Shown one piece after another: positions 14,989 through 23,570 of a stretch of DNA of 64,000 nt. Below the pieces are notes generated by a model. It made no database searches, was not told the origin of the DNA, and saw only the letters and a list, made by a program, of their open reading frames with translations. Positions within the stretch are counted from its first letter, which is position 1, and the number at the start of each line of letters is the position of its first letter. The stretch comes from Palsa-465 sp963800475 (GTDB lineage Bacteria; Actinomycetota; Thermoleophilia; Solirubrobacterales; Solirubrobacteraceae). The stretch lies in assembly GCA_963800475.1 (NCBI GenBank), contig CAWDAZ010000003.1, forward strand, positions 62,001-126,000. Direction: 5' to 3'. The position numbers were made by a program, and so were the translations under genes.

Positions 14989-16524
14989 GTGAAGCACGCG
15001 GTCGCCAACCCTGAGCGGAGCCCCGGCCCGCCGGATGAGCCGCTAGCTACTCGGGACATCGACACGCGCGGTTTGTCGTTGCGCGCGTTCACGGCCCGCG
15101 GCGTGCTCGTCAACGCGCTGTTCGACGTCGGCCTGGGCGCCCTGGCGCTGGTGCAGGGGCTGGTAATCGCCGGTCTGCTCACCCGCTCGGACTACGGCGT
15201 ATGGGGAGTGCTCGTCGTCTCGCTCGGCGTCCTGGCCCGGCTCAAGGTCGTGGGGATCAGCGACAAGTACCTCCAGCAGGACGAGCCCGACCAGGAGCTG
15301 GCCTTCCAGAAGGCGTTCACGCTCGAGGTGCTCATGACGGCAGCCGCTTCGGCACCGCTCGTGGCGGTGCTGCCCGTGATCGCGGTCGTTTACGGCCACT
15401 GGAGCTTGGTCCCGCCCGGACTGGTGCTGATCACGGTACTGGCGGCCGATGCGCTCCAGGCGCCGTTCTGGATCTACTACCGGCGAATGAACTTCGCGCG
15501 ACAGCGCGCCCTGCAGGCGATCGAGCCGCTGGTCGGCTTCGTGGTGGCGGTGGCTCTGGCGATCGCGGGGGCCGGATACTGGGCGCTCGCGATCGGCGTG
15601 GCGGCGGGCGCCTGGGCGGGAGCCGTGGCCGCGATCTCCACCTCGCCGTACCGCCTGGCTTGGCGACTGGAGCGTGACACACTCCGCGTGTACACCGCGT
15701 ACTCGGTGCCGGTGCTGATCGCCACGGTCTGCAGCGTCGTACTGGCCAACGCCACGGCAATCGCCAGCAACGCCCATCTGGGTCTGGCCGGCGTTGGAGC
15801 GGTGGCCCTGGCCGGCAGCATCACCGTGTTTACGAGCAAGCTCGACGACATGGTCAGCGGCACCCTCTACCCCGTGATCTGCGCCGTGCAGAACCGGCTC
15901 GACCTGCTCTACGAGTCGTTCGTGAAATCCAACCGGCTGGCGATGATCTGGGGCATCCCGTTCGGCATCGGCGTGGCCCTGTTCGCCGCCGATCTGGTCA
16001 ATTTCGGAATTGGCCCGCGATGGCATGCGGCAATCGGGTTGCTGCAGATCACCGGCGTGGTGGCGGCACTCGGTCAGATCGCCTTCAACTGGGATGACTA
16101 CTTCCGCGCCCGGAGCCACACCTGGCCGCTGGCCGTCGCCGGGGTGGCCTCGACGATTGCGCTGCTGGGCGTGGGCCTGCCGCTGCTGTTCAGCCACGGG
16201 CTGACCGGCCTGGGGATTGGGATCGCGGCGGGCGCCTTGGTCCACCTGGCGATCAGGGCCTGGTATCTCAACGGGCTGTTCGAACACATGCACTTTTTCA
16301 GGCATGCCGTCCGCGCCGTGCTGCCCACCCTGCCCGCGCTGGCGCTGGTGGTGCTGATCCGCGCCGTCGAGCCGAGCCATCGCACTTTGGCCATGGCAGT
16401 CTCGGAGCTGGTCGTATTCCTGCTGGTCGCGCTCATCTTCACCTGGGTACTGGAGGGTCGCCTGCTCCGCGAGGCAGCCGGCTACCTCGGCCGGCGGGGC
16501 GCGCGGCCCTCGGTGGCGGCCTGA
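14989..16524 (+). CDS. Polysaccharide/lipid-linked sugar flippase, Wzx/MATE-like
   Basis: 511-aa integral membrane protein of the polysaccharide flippase (PST/MOP) family, which moves lipid-linked oligosaccharides across the cytoplasmic membrane. After a polar N-terminal 40 residues there are about 12-14 hydrophobic segments, starting GLGALALVQGLVIAGLL. The family-typical early segment LLTRSDYGVWGVL is present, as is AFWIYYRRMNFARQ-like PFWIYYRRMNFARQRALQ between helices 4 and 5. It is the only transport gene of the glycan locus; no Wzy polymerase or ABC exporter is seen. Followed after 21 bases by a glycosyltransferase. Confidence 0.85.
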   Translation: MKHAVANPERSPGPPDEPLATRDIDTRGLSLRAFTARGVLVNALFDVGLGALALVQGLVIAGLLTRSDYGVWGVLVVSLGVLARLKVVGISDKYLQQDEPDQELAFQKAFTLEVLMTAAASAPLVAVLPVIAVVYGHWSLVPPGLVLITVLAADALQAPFWIYYRRMNFARQRALQAIEPLVGFVVAVALAIAGAGYWALAIGVAAGAWAGAVAAISTSPYRLAWRLERDTLRVYTAYSVPVLIATVCSVVLANATAIASNAHLGLAGVGAVALAGSITVFTSKLDDMVSGTLYPVICAVQNRLDLLYESFVKSNRLAMIWGIPFGIGVALFAADLVNFGIGPRWHAAIGLLQITGVVAALGQIAFNWDDYFRARSHTWPLAVAGVASTIALLGVGLPLLFSHGLTGLGIGIAAGALVHLAIRAWYLNGLFEHMHFFRHAVRAVLPTLPALALVVLIRAVEPSHRTLAMAVSELVVFLLVALIFTWVLEGRLLREAAGYLGRRGARPSVAA

Positions 16525-16545
16525 CCACGCGGAGATAATCTGCTT

Positions 16546-17511
16546 GTGCCGGGCCCGCAGATAGCCGTGGTCGTGGCCTCCCACGAGCGCCCGCTTCGCC
16601 TGCGCTGGCTGCTCAACGCGCTGGCCGCCCAGACCCTCAGCCGCGACCGGTTCGAGGTGGTGGTATGCCACGACTCGCGGGGATCCGAGACCGAACAGGT
16701 GCTGTCCGGTCATCCCCTGGCGCGGAACGGGACGTTGCGGTGGACGAGCCTGCCGGCGGGAAGCGCCGCTCCCGGCGCCAACCGCAATGCCGCCCTCAAG
16801 CTCGTGCGGGCGCCCACTGTGGTGTTCACCGATGACGACTGCCGTCCTCCCGAAGCGTGGCTGGAGCGCGTTCTGGCCGCCTCGCTGCGCGATCCTGACG
16901 CGGTGATCCAGGGTGCGGTGGCCGGCGACCCGGATGAGGAAGTGATCCGGCGCGCGCCGTACCCCCGCACCCAATCGTTTGCCACCGTGCCGCGGGTGTG
17001 GGCCGAGTGCTGCAACATCGTGTATCCCGCGCGGCTCCTAGCCGAATTGGACGGTTTCGCCGAGGACGTTGCGGTCGGCGAGGACACCGACCTCAACCAG
17101 CGGGCGATCGCACGTGGCGCCCGCTATATCGGTGCCCCTCAGATGCTGACCTTCCACGCGATCGAAGAGCTCTCGTTGCGGAAATGGGTCCGCCAGGCCG
17201 ACCGGTGGAGCGATCTTCCCGTGCTGTTCAAGCGCCACCCCGATCTGCGAGGTGAGCTCTTCCTAGGCGCTTTTTGGAAGCGCGAGCACGCCTTGCTCGT
17301 GCTGGCGGCGGCGGCGATCGCAGCAGCCCGGACGCGGCCCGCGACGGCGATCCTGGCGCTGCCGTGGGCGTTGGCTCGCTCGACACACGGAACCGGCTTC
17401 AGGGGGCGGGCACGCCAGGTGGCCGGGCTACCGGGCTGGGCCGCGATCGACCTGGCCGAGCTGCTGGCACTGCTGCGGGGCAGCCTGCGCCACCGCTCGC
17501 TCGTCCTCTGA
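16546..17511 (+). CDS. Family 2 glycosyltransferase
   Basis: 321 aa, GT-A fold. Motifs: IAVVVASHERPLRLRWLL, FEVVVCHDSRG at the first Asp, PGANRNAALKLV, and metal-binding VFTDDDCRPP. ED motif VAVGEDTDLNQRAIARG. The C-terminal part has a membrane-seeking stretch LLVLAAAAIAAAR and ends LRGSLRHRSLVL, a tail shared with other GT2 proteins of this locus (RYRTLVL, RDRTLLL), so these are paralogs. GTG start; GATAAT at 16534-16539 precedes it by six bases. Substrates unknown. Confidence 0.85.
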   Translation: MPGPQIAVVVASHERPLRLRWLLNALAAQTLSRDRFEVVVCHDSRGSETEQVLSGHPLARNGTLRWTSLPAGSAAPGANRNAALKLVRAPTVVFTDDDCRPPEAWLERVLAASLRDPDAVIQGAVAGDPDEEVIRRAPYPRTQSFATVPRVWAECCNIVYPARLLAELDGFAEDVAVGEDTDLNQRAIARGARYIGAPQMLTFHAIEELSLRKWVRQADRWSDLPVLFKRHPDLRGELFLGAFWKREHALLVLAAAAIAAARTRPATAILALPWALARSTHGTGFRGRARQVAGLPGWAAIDLAELLALLRGSLRHRSLVL

Positions 17512-17522
17512 GCTGATCATCC

Positions 17523-18623
17523 GTGCGCGTCGCGCTGCTCAGTCCGTGCTTTTGGCCCGAGGTCCGACGGGGCACCGAACGGTTCGCGCGCGAACTGTCC
17601 GACGGGCTGCTCGCCCGCGGCCAGAGCCCGACGCTGATCACCAGCCACCCCGGTCGTTTCACCCGGCGGGTGGAGGCCGGTCTGCCCGTGATTCGCCTGC
17701 CCCGGCCTCCCGAGGGGAGGCTGCTGCGACGCGGCTACGAACCGCATCTCACGCACGTTCCGCTCACCTACGCCGCGCTGCGGCTGGGCTCCTATGACCT
17801 GGCGCACGCCCTGTATCCGCTCGACGCTCTGGCCGCCGCCCGCTGGCGCCGGCGGACCGGCCGGCCCGCGATTCTCTCCTACATGGGGATACCCGACCGG
17901 GTGGGGCTCCGGGAGTACCGCCGTCGGCTGGACACAATGCTCCGCGCGATCGAGGGAACCGACGCAGTCGTCGTTCTCAGCCGCTACGCCGCCGAGGCGT
18001 CCCGCCGATGGCTCGGGTACGAGCCGCTGGTGATCCCCCCGGGAGTGGACCTTGACACGTTCGCTCCGGGCCACCGACGCGATCCCGAGCCGACGATCGT
18101 GTGCAGCGCCGCTGCGCTCGAGCCCCGCAAGCATGTAGGGCTCCTGATCGAGGCGCTGCCCCTGATTCGACGTGAGCGACCCGCTACGCGCCTGGTGCTC
18201 TCGCGCCCAGCGGACCCCGACCTGGTGCGCGGCCACGGCATCGACCCGGATGTGCCGGGCCTGGAGTGGCGCGACCTGGATGACCGGCGGGACCTGGCCC
18301 GGGCCTACGGACAGGCCTGGGTGGTGGCGCTGCCGTCGCGCTCGGAGGCGTTCGGCCTGGTGCTCTTGGAGGCCATGGCCTGCGGGACCCCGGTGGTCGG
18401 GTACAGCGACGGCGCGATCCCCGAGTTGATCGACAGCCCGCAGGTGGGGCGCCTGTTCGACCGCCTGGATCCGCCGGCGCTGGCCGAGGCGCTGCTGGAG
18501 GCGCTCGAGCTGGCCGAGAACCCCGACACCTCAGCAGCCTGCCGCGCCCACGCGTCCCGGTATTCGGTGGAGCGCTGCACCACGGCGTACCTGGATCTCT
18601 ACGCACAGCTGGTGGGGCGATAG
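17523..18623 (+). CDS. Family 4 glycosyltransferase
   Basis: 366-aa GT-B enzyme (retaining). The N-terminal Rossmann half starts MRVALLSPCFWPEVRRGTER, with a Gly-rich donor-side loop. The C-terminal half has VIPPGVDLDTFAPG, AAALEPRKHVGLLIEAL, and the nucleotide-sugar E-x7-E motif as SEAFGLVLLEAMACGTPVVG. Uses an NDP-sugar to extend a lipid- or sugar-linked acceptor at the cytoplasmic face. Starts GTG 11 bases after the preceding glycosyltransferase; the two plus-strand genes following the flippase are probably one operon. Confidence 0.88.
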   Translation: MRVALLSPCFWPEVRRGTERFARELSDGLLARGQSPTLITSHPGRFTRRVEAGLPVIRLPRPPEGRLLRRGYEPHLTHVPLTYAALRLGSYDLAHALYPLDALAAARWRRRTGRPAILSYMGIPDRVGLREYRRRLDTMLRAIEGTDAVVVLSRYAAEASRRWLGYEPLVIPPGVDLDTFAPGHRRDPEPTIVCSAAALEPRKHVGLLIEALPLIRRERPATRLVLSRPADPDLVRGHGIDPDVPGLEWRDLDDRRDLARAYGQAWVVALPSRSEAFGLVLLEAMACGTPVVGYSDGAIPELIDSPQVGRLFDRLDPPALAEALLEALELAENPDTSAACRAHASRYSVERCTTAYLDLYAQLVGR

Positions 18624-18684
18624 GCGAGCGTCCTGGCTGGCCCGGCCCGCGCAGCACGCGGGCCGGCGGCGGCGTGGGCAGCGC

Positions 18685-18690
18685 TACGAT
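18685..18690 (+). promoter_or_regulatory. -10 box TACGAT for methyltransferase A
   Basis: Seven bases before the ATG at 18698; it overlaps the earlier ATG at 18689, which is therefore unlikely to be the start. Confidence 0.45.
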
Positions 18691-18697
18691 GCCGCCG

Positions 18698-19492
18698 ATG
18701 GTCATGCCTGCGCCTCGGCCGGCGCCGGGCGAAGCAGGGCCCGGCGACCGCCTGGCCGCTGCCCGCGACGCGATCGCTCGGAATCCGAACTGGTACCACA
18801 CGCTCGAGCTCGCGCCCGGGGTCGTGACGCCGGGGAGAATCGACCTGCGTCGAGTGGCGGCCAAGCTGCTGCCGGAAGACCTGGCCGGAAAACGGGCACT
18901 TGACGTCGGCACATTCGACGGCTTCTGGGCGTTCGAGCTGGAGAAGCGCGGTGCCGAGGTGGTGGCCATCGACCTCGACGCCGTCTCGGACGCGCAGCTG
19001 CCGCCCAACAACCGGCAGGCGCTCGAGCGCTCCGCCGACCAGCTGGAGGTTGAGCTGGGTCTCGGCTTCAGGCTGGCCGCCGAGCTGATCGGCTCATGCG
19101 CCCGGCGGGTGAGCTGTGACGTCCTGAAGCTGAGTCCCGAACGGGTCGGCGGTCAGGTCGACGTGGTGTTCATGGGCGCGCTCCTGGTTCACCTGCGCGA
19201 CCCGGTCCGCGCGCTCGAGCGCATCCACGCGACGCTCAAGCCCGGCGGGTCGCTGTTCCAGCTCGAGGGCGTCTCCCGCCGGCTCTCGCTGCTGCACCGC
19301 CGCCGGCCGGTGGCCGAGATGCAGACCTTGGACACGCAGTTCAACTGGTGGTACCCGAATCGCGCTGCGCTGGAGGCATGGCTGCGGACCGCCGGCTTCG
19401 TCTCGATCACCGACCGCGGTGAGTATCGCCCACCGCAGCGGCCGCCAATGGCCGACCGCTACCGGGCGCTCGTCTCGCGGCGCCCCGGATAA
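18698..19492 (+). CDS. SAM-dependent methyltransferase, WYHT family copy A
   Basis: 264 aa, first of five paralogs in this locus. The family signature is WYHTLEL (residues about 31-37) then GVVTPGRIDLR, followed by the SAM-binding motif I ALDVGTFDGFWAFELEKRG, acidic loop VVAIDLD, and DVVFMGALLVHLRDPVRALERI before the last strands. The set-up resembles the CmoB/DUF1698 branch of class I methyltransferases, but the substrate is not predictable; O-methylation of sugar hydroxyls is inferred from the glycan context. It is followed after 19 bases by copy B on the same strand. Confidence 0.82.
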   Translation: MVMPAPRPAPGEAGPGDRLAAARDAIARNPNWYHTLELAPGVVTPGRIDLRRVAAKLLPEDLAGKRALDVGTFDGFWAFELEKRGAEVVAIDLDAVSDAQLPPNNRQALERSADQLEVELGLGFRLAAELIGSCARRVSCDVLKLSPERVGGQVDVVFMGALLVHLRDPVRALERIHATLKPGGSLFQLEGVSRRLSLLHRRRPVAEMQTLDTQFNWWYPNRAALEAWLRTAGFVSITDRGEYRPPQRPPMADRYRALVSRRPG

Positions 19493-19511
19493 CCGGACTG
19501 CGTCTCACCCG

Positions 19512-20300
19512 ATGAGCGACAGCTTGGCCGACCAGGTCGCCTCGATCGACTGGTATCACACGATCGAGCTCGGCGATGGAGTCATCACGCCAGGTTGGCT
19601 CGACCACCGCCCTGTCCTCGGCCGGATTCCACTGCCGGCCTCGCTGGACGGCAGGCGGTGTCTCGACGTTGGAACCTTCAACGGCTTCTGGGCCTTCGAG
19701 ATGGAGCGCCGGGGAGCGGAGGTGGTCGCGCTCGACGTGCTCGACCCGGAGCGGTGGGACTGGCCTGTGGGCAGTGACCCAGCCGCGATCGAGGCGATCG
19801 GGCGACGGATGGCACGCGGCCGCGGCTTCGAGATCGCGAAAGCGGCGCTGGGCGCCGCCGTGGACCGGATCGACGGCAGCGTCTACGAATTGGACGCGGA
19901 CGAGGTTGGGCGCTTCGACCTGGCCTATGTGGGCAGCCTGCTGGTACACCTGCGAGACCCGGTGCGAGCGCTCGAGCGGGTCCGCTCGGTGGCCGACCGG
20001 GTCGTCGTGGTGGACGGGATCGACCTGCCACTGTCGCTGCGCCACCGGCGCCGGCCCGTGGCCCGGGTCGACGGACGCGGACGTCCTTGGTGGTGGTACC
20101 CGAACCTGGCCGCCCTCAGGCGTCTGGTGGAGGCGGCCGGCTTCGCCGCCGTGGCGCCCCCGCGGATGCTGTTCGTCCCTCCGGGCAGGTCGTGGCGGCC
20201 CCGGCGCCTCGTCCCGGCCGCCCGGCGGTCACGGGAGGGACGCTACGAGATGCTCGTGGGCTGGCTGGGCGACCCGCACGGGGTCGTCGTGGCCGCCTGA
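19512..20300 (+). CDS. SAM-dependent methyltransferase, WYHT family copy B
   Basis: 262 aa. Contains WYHTIELGDGVITPG at residues 14-28, motif I CLDVGTFNGFWAFEMERRG, acidic VVALDVLDPERWDWP, and LAYVGSLLVHLRDPVRALERV. Compared with copy A it has the extra DWP segment shared with copies D and E. ATG at 19512 was chosen since homology starts right after it; the frame upstream overlaps copy A. Its last 58 bases overlap the 3' end of the minus-strand methyltransferase at 20243. Confidence 0.82.
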   Translation: MSDSLADQVASIDWYHTIELGDGVITPGWLDHRPVLGRIPLPASLDGRRCLDVGTFNGFWAFEMERRGAEVVALDVLDPERWDWPVGSDPAAIEAIGRRMARGRGFEIAKAALGAAVDRIDGSVYELDADEVGRFDLAYVGSLLVHLRDPVRALERVRSVADRVVVVDGIDLPLSLRHRRRPVARVDGRGRPWWWYPNLAALRRLVEAAGFAAVAPPRMLFVPPGRSWRPRRLVPAARRSREGRYEMLVGWLGDPHGVVVAA

Positions 20301-21046
20301 GTCCCCCGCCGCACGCGAGCCCGCCGCAGCCGCCCGGCGGCCAGGCGGGACAAGTTGGCCACCCGCCCGGCCGGTGTGGCCGGACGGGACTCGTAGATCA
20401 CCAGGTGGGAGCGCCCGTGAAGCAGGCGGTAGGAGCGCAGCCGGCGGGTGCTGGCGTGGTACAGCAGCGCGTGGATAGGGAGCCGACGGTGGGACGGCTG
20501 GTCGTCCGGCGCCGGCCCCAGGAGGTTGACCACCACCAAGCCGGCCCTTCGCTCGAGCTCCTCCAGCAGCGCGAATGGATCGGCCACGTGCTCGATCACG
20601 TCAAACGCGAAGGCGGCTTCGAAGCCGGACGGCACGCCCGCGTCGAGGTCGTGCACGGGCGCCTCGTAACCACGACGGCGCAACCGCCAGCGCAGGTAAG
20701 CGGTACTGGGATTGTCGTAGTCGGCGAACTCGACGCGGAAGCCCCGCTCCAGGAGCATCAGGCCGTCTGAGCCGATCCCGCAGCCGTAGTCGAGCACGCG
20801 AGCACCGGGCGCGACCACGCGGATCAGCTCCCGGAGGTACGGGAGCTTCGTGCCGGTCATGGCGAACGCGGTCAGGTTGTACAGGTAGGCCTCGGAGGTC
20901 CGGTAGAAGCTCGCCTCGTCCTCCGCGCCGGCCAGTTCGGCGTCGAGCTGCTCCTGATAGCGCCACAGGCGCTCGAGCTCAAACTGTGGCCCGAGGTATA
21001 GGGCCAGCTCGTTCTGCTCACGCTCGGGATCGAACGGAATGTCCAT
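20243..21046 (-). CDS. Class I SAM-dependent methyltransferase (not WYHT family)
   Basis: 267 aa. An N-terminal helical region (YLGPQFELERLWRYQEQLD) and TSEAYLYNLTAFAMTGTK precede motif I VLDYGCGIGSDGLMLLERG, acidic VEFADYDNPST, and FAFDVIEHVADPFALLEELE, the usual post-I and motif IV pattern. The last about 20 codons lie opposite the end of methyltransferase B and are probably unstructured. It likely modifies a small molecule or sugar; it could also be a methyltransferase acting on a nucleotide-linked sugar. Divergent from the glycosyltransferase at 21069 with only 22 bases between, so their promoters must overlap coding sequence. Confidence 0.78.
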   Translation of the reverse strand: MDIPFDPEREQNELALYLGPQFELERLWRYQEQLDAELAGAEDEASFYRTSEAYLYNLTAFAMTGTKLPYLRELIRVVAPGARVLDYGCGIGSDGLMLLERGFRVEFADYDNPSTAYLRWRLRRRGYEAPVHDLDAGVPSGFEAAFAFDVIEHVADPFALLEELERRAGLVVVNLLGPAPDDQPSHRRLPIHALLYHASTRRLRSYRLLHGRSHLVIYESRPATPAGRVANLSRLAAGRLRRARVRRGTQAATTTPCGSPSQPTSIS

Positions 21047-21068
21047 GACCGGCTGTCATTCTTAGCCG

Positions 21069-22055
21069 ATGCTCGAGTTGAGCGTCGTGCTTCCCACCCT
21101 GCGTAACTACTCGGTGCTCGAGCGGGTGCTTGACGGCTATGCCGTCCAGGATGTCCCAGCTGGGAGCTTCGAGATGCTGGTGGTGGCCGATCGCCACGAG
21201 CCCGATCTGGCCGCCGTCATTGCGGCGATCGGCGCGCGGCCCTACCCGGTGCGCCTGCTGCGCGGCCCGATTCCCGGCGCATCTGCCAACCGCAATGCGG
21301 GCTGGCGGGCGGCACACGCCCCGATCGTCCTGTTCACCGACAACGATACGGTCCCTGATCGGTCGCTGGTGGCCGAGCACCTGCGCTCGCACAAGCGGCG
21401 GCCGGAGGTCGAGGTCGCCGTCCTGGGGCTCGTGCGCTGGTCAGCTGAGATCGAGATCACGCCGTTCATGCGCTGGCTCGAGTACGGGCTGCAGTTCCAG
21501 TTCGAGAGCATCCGGGGCGAGGATGCGGGCTGGGGACACCTGTACGGGGCCAACGCCTCGATCAAGCGGGCGATGCTCGAACGGGTCGGTGGCTATGACG
21601 AGCAGCGCCTCCCCTACGGCTACGAGGACATCGAATGGGCCTACCGGGCCCGCGAGCACGGGCTCCAGGTCGTGTTCAACCGCCTGGCGGTGGTCGAGCA
21701 TCACCGCACGATGACGATCGCCGACTGGCAGGCGCGCGCGCCGCGGCTGGCGGTGAGCGAATGGCGCTTCTGCCGGCTCCATCCCGAGGTCGAGCCGTTC
21801 TTCGCGCCGATGTTCGCCCAGGCGGCGCGGGGGCCGGCCTATGGCCGTAAGGCAGCGGCCCTGACGCGCTTCGTGCCGCGGCGCGTGCCGTGGCTGGGCC
21901 CGCTCGTCTGGGACCACGCCGGCCATCATTGGCGGACGCTGATCGCCCCGCACTTCCTGGCCGCTTGGGAGGCCGCGGAGGCCGGACGGGCGCCCGAGCT
22001 TCAGCCCGCCGTCTCGGCGCTGGCCGAGCGCTCCAGCAGCGCGGGCGGCTCCTGA
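21069..22055 (+). CDS. Family 2 glycosyltransferase
   Basis: 328 aa. LSVVLPTLRNYSVLERVLDGY, then FEMLVVADRHEP, PGASANRNAGWRAAHAP and a metal-binding LFTDNDTVPD (DND in place of DDD). A DLYGANASIKRAMLERVGGYDE-like stretch (HLYGANASIKRAMLERVGG) and YGYEDIEWAYRAREHG give the ED motif, as in GT2 enzymes with family-2/7 C-terminal domains. No membrane helix. Its last 55 bases overlap the minus-strand acyltransferase gene. Donor and acceptor unknown. Confidence 0.85.
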   Translation: MLELSVVLPTLRNYSVLERVLDGYAVQDVPAGSFEMLVVADRHEPDLAAVIAAIGARPYPVRLLRGPIPGASANRNAGWRAAHAPIVLFTDNDTVPDRSLVAEHLRSHKRRPEVEVAVLGLVRWSAEIEITPFMRWLEYGLQFQFESIRGEDAGWGHLYGANASIKRAMLERVGGYDEQRLPYGYEDIEWAYRAREHGLQVVFNRLAVVEHHRTMTIADWQARAPRLAVSEWRFCRLHPEVEPFFAPMFAQAARGPAYGRKAAALTRFVPRRVPWLGPLVWDHAGHHWRTLIAPHFLAAWEAAEAGRAPELQPAVSALAERSSSAGGS

Positions 22056-22705
22056 CCGGGCGGGCCGAAGTAGTCGATCACCTTGGCCGGCACCCCCGCT
22101 GCCACGCAGTAGGCGGGCAGGTCACGCGTCACCACGGAGTTGGCACCCACAAACGTCCGCTCGCCGATGTTGGCCATGATCGTGCACTTGGTGGTGACGG
22201 TCACATGGTCGGCCAGGCGCACCGGGCTCAGGTCGTAGCCCTGCTGGAGCATCGGGCGGTCGAGCTCGCGGAAGCGATGGTTCCCGTCCACCAGGAGCGA
22301 TGCCTGCCCGAACATGCAGTGCTGTCCGATCTCGATCGAGGACCCGCACTGGATGATCACGTCGTAGGTGAACACCGAACCTCCACCGACGGCGATCCGG
22401 CTCTCCGGTCCGGCCAGCTCGGCCCTGAACCCCCGTCGGAACTCGACGCCCGGACCGACCACGAACGAGCCACCGTTGGGCATGTGCAAGCTGAACCCGG
22501 GGCCGAGGTACACCGGTCCCTGGAACTCGATCCGGGCCCGGGGATTGCGGAACACGACCCACCGCCGCCGCAGCCAGGACATCAACCACGGTCCCGGGCC
22601 GGGGAGATAGAACAGCCACACGCGCACGCTCTGCGCTTCGCGGAGATGACGGGCCGAGGCCCGTAACCGCTGGCCGAGTCGCGCAATCGGATCACTGCTC
22701 CGCAT
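22001..22705 (-). CDS. Left-handed beta-helix acyltransferase, copy 2
   Basis: 234 aa. Paralog of the protein at 10561-11217: both share a basic N-terminal segment (LMSWLRRRWVVFRNP here), then hexapeptide repeats including SFVVGPGVEFRRGFRAEL, SVFTYDVIIQCGSSIEIG, LLVDGNHRFRELDRPMLQQG and VTTKCTIMANIGERTFVGAN. The conserved His in DGNHRF is the likely catalytic base. It ends VIDYFGPPGQEPPALLERS. Probably O-acetylates a sugar in the same glycan. The ATG has TATCCT eight bases upstream. Confidence 0.82.
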   Translation of the reverse strand: MRSSDPIARLGQRLRASARHLREAQSVRVWLFYLPGPGPWLMSWLRRRWVVFRNPRARIEFQGPVYLGPGFSLHMPNGGSFVVGPGVEFRRGFRAELAGPESRIAVGGGSVFTYDVIIQCGSSIEIGQHCMFGQASLLVDGNHRFRELDRPMLQQGYDLSPVRLADHVTVTTKCTIMANIGERTFVGANSVVTRDLPAYCVAAGVPAKVIDYFGPPGQEPPALLERSASAETAG

Positions 22706-22713
22706 CGCCGCCG

Positions 22714-22719
22714 AGGATA
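22714..22719 (-). promoter_or_regulatory. -10 box TATCCT for acyltransferase copy 2
   Basis: Minus-strand TATCCT ends eight bases before the ATG at 22705; it lies in the 30-base gap after methyltransferase C. Confidence 0.5.
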
Positions 22720-22735
22720 TTGGCGGCCTGGCGCC

Positions 22736-23560
22736 CTAAGGCGCCTCGGCCAGCACCCAGGCGTGAACCATGCCCCGCTCGTGCAGCGTGCGCCACGCGA
22801 AATTGCGCCAGCTGCGCGGGAGCGGCGGGCGTGCGTAGCCGGAGCCGCGCGGCAGCAGATACGGCCCGCCCCCGTCGAGGACACGGAAGCCAGCCTTCTC
22901 GAGGAACCGCCGCAGGCCGCACGCGTTGGGCTCCCACCAGAACGGCCGGCTCGGCAGCAGCGTGAGGTTGTGAACCGGCCGGCGGGGGTGGAGCAGCGAG
23001 AGCGACAGCGACACGTTGTCGTTGACCAGCAGGCGCCCCGACCGTGTCAGGACGCCGCGAACCGCCGACAGCGCCCGCGGCGGGTCCCGCAGGTGAAGCA
23101 ACAGCGTCCCGATGAATGCAAAGTCGAACTCCCCGACGACCGCGCGGTCGAGGTCGTAGACCGAGAGATCGCGCCTCGACACCTGTGAGCCGAGGGCTCG
23201 GTGGGCGCAGGCGAAGGCGGCCGGCCGTGCGCGGCGGTCAGCGACCGCCGCCTCGGGCAGCCGCGCCGGCACCGGGTCGGAGATGTCCACACGCGCCGGG
23301 TCATCGAGATCGATCGCCACCACCTCGGCTGCGCCGCGGCGCTCCATCTCGAAAGCCCAGAAACCGTCGTGGGTGCCGACGTCCAGGCAGCGGCGTCCGT
23401 CGAGACGCTGTGGGAAGGCCACCTTGGCCAGCGCGCGCCGGGTGTCGTACTCGCCGGGCGTGACGATGCCGCCCGGCAACTCGATCGTGTGGTACCACCT
23501 CAGCGCCTGGACCTCGGCGGCCAGGCCGGGGAGGGGGGATCGTGCGGGCCCCGAACTCAT
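22736..23560 (-). CDS. SAM-dependent methyltransferase, WYHT family copy C
   Basis: 274 aa. WYHTIELPGGIVTPG at about residues 22-36, motif I CLDVGTHDGFWAFEMERRG, acidic VVAIDLDDPARVD, and FAFIGTLLLHLRDPPRALSAV. The C-terminal part carries FWWEPNACGLRRFLEKAGF, the family pattern of a Trp-rich strand then a helix. Its ATG is 10 bases from the GTG of the divergent GT39 gene, the tightest divergent pair in the locus. Role in glycan methylation inferred from context. Confidence 0.82.
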   Translation of the reverse strand: MSSGPARSPLPGLAAEVQALRWYHTIELPGGIVTPGEYDTRRALAKVAFPQRLDGRRCLDVGTHDGFWAFEMERRGAAEVVAIDLDDPARVDISDPVPARLPEAAVADRRARPAAFACAHRALGSQVSRRDLSVYDLDRAVVGEFDFAFIGTLLLHLRDPPRALSAVRGVLTRSGRLLVNDNVSLSLSLLHPRRPVHNLTLLPSRPFWWEPNACGLRRFLEKAGFRVLDGGGPYLLPRGSGYARPPLPRSWRNFAWRTLHERGMVHAWVLAEAP

Positions 23561-23570
23561 CTGCTTCGCT

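Noticed and set aside
15043..16974. 643-codon minus-strand frame opposite the flippase
   Set aside because: Composition is Arg/Gln/His-rich without motifs; both plus-strand genes beneath are clearly real.
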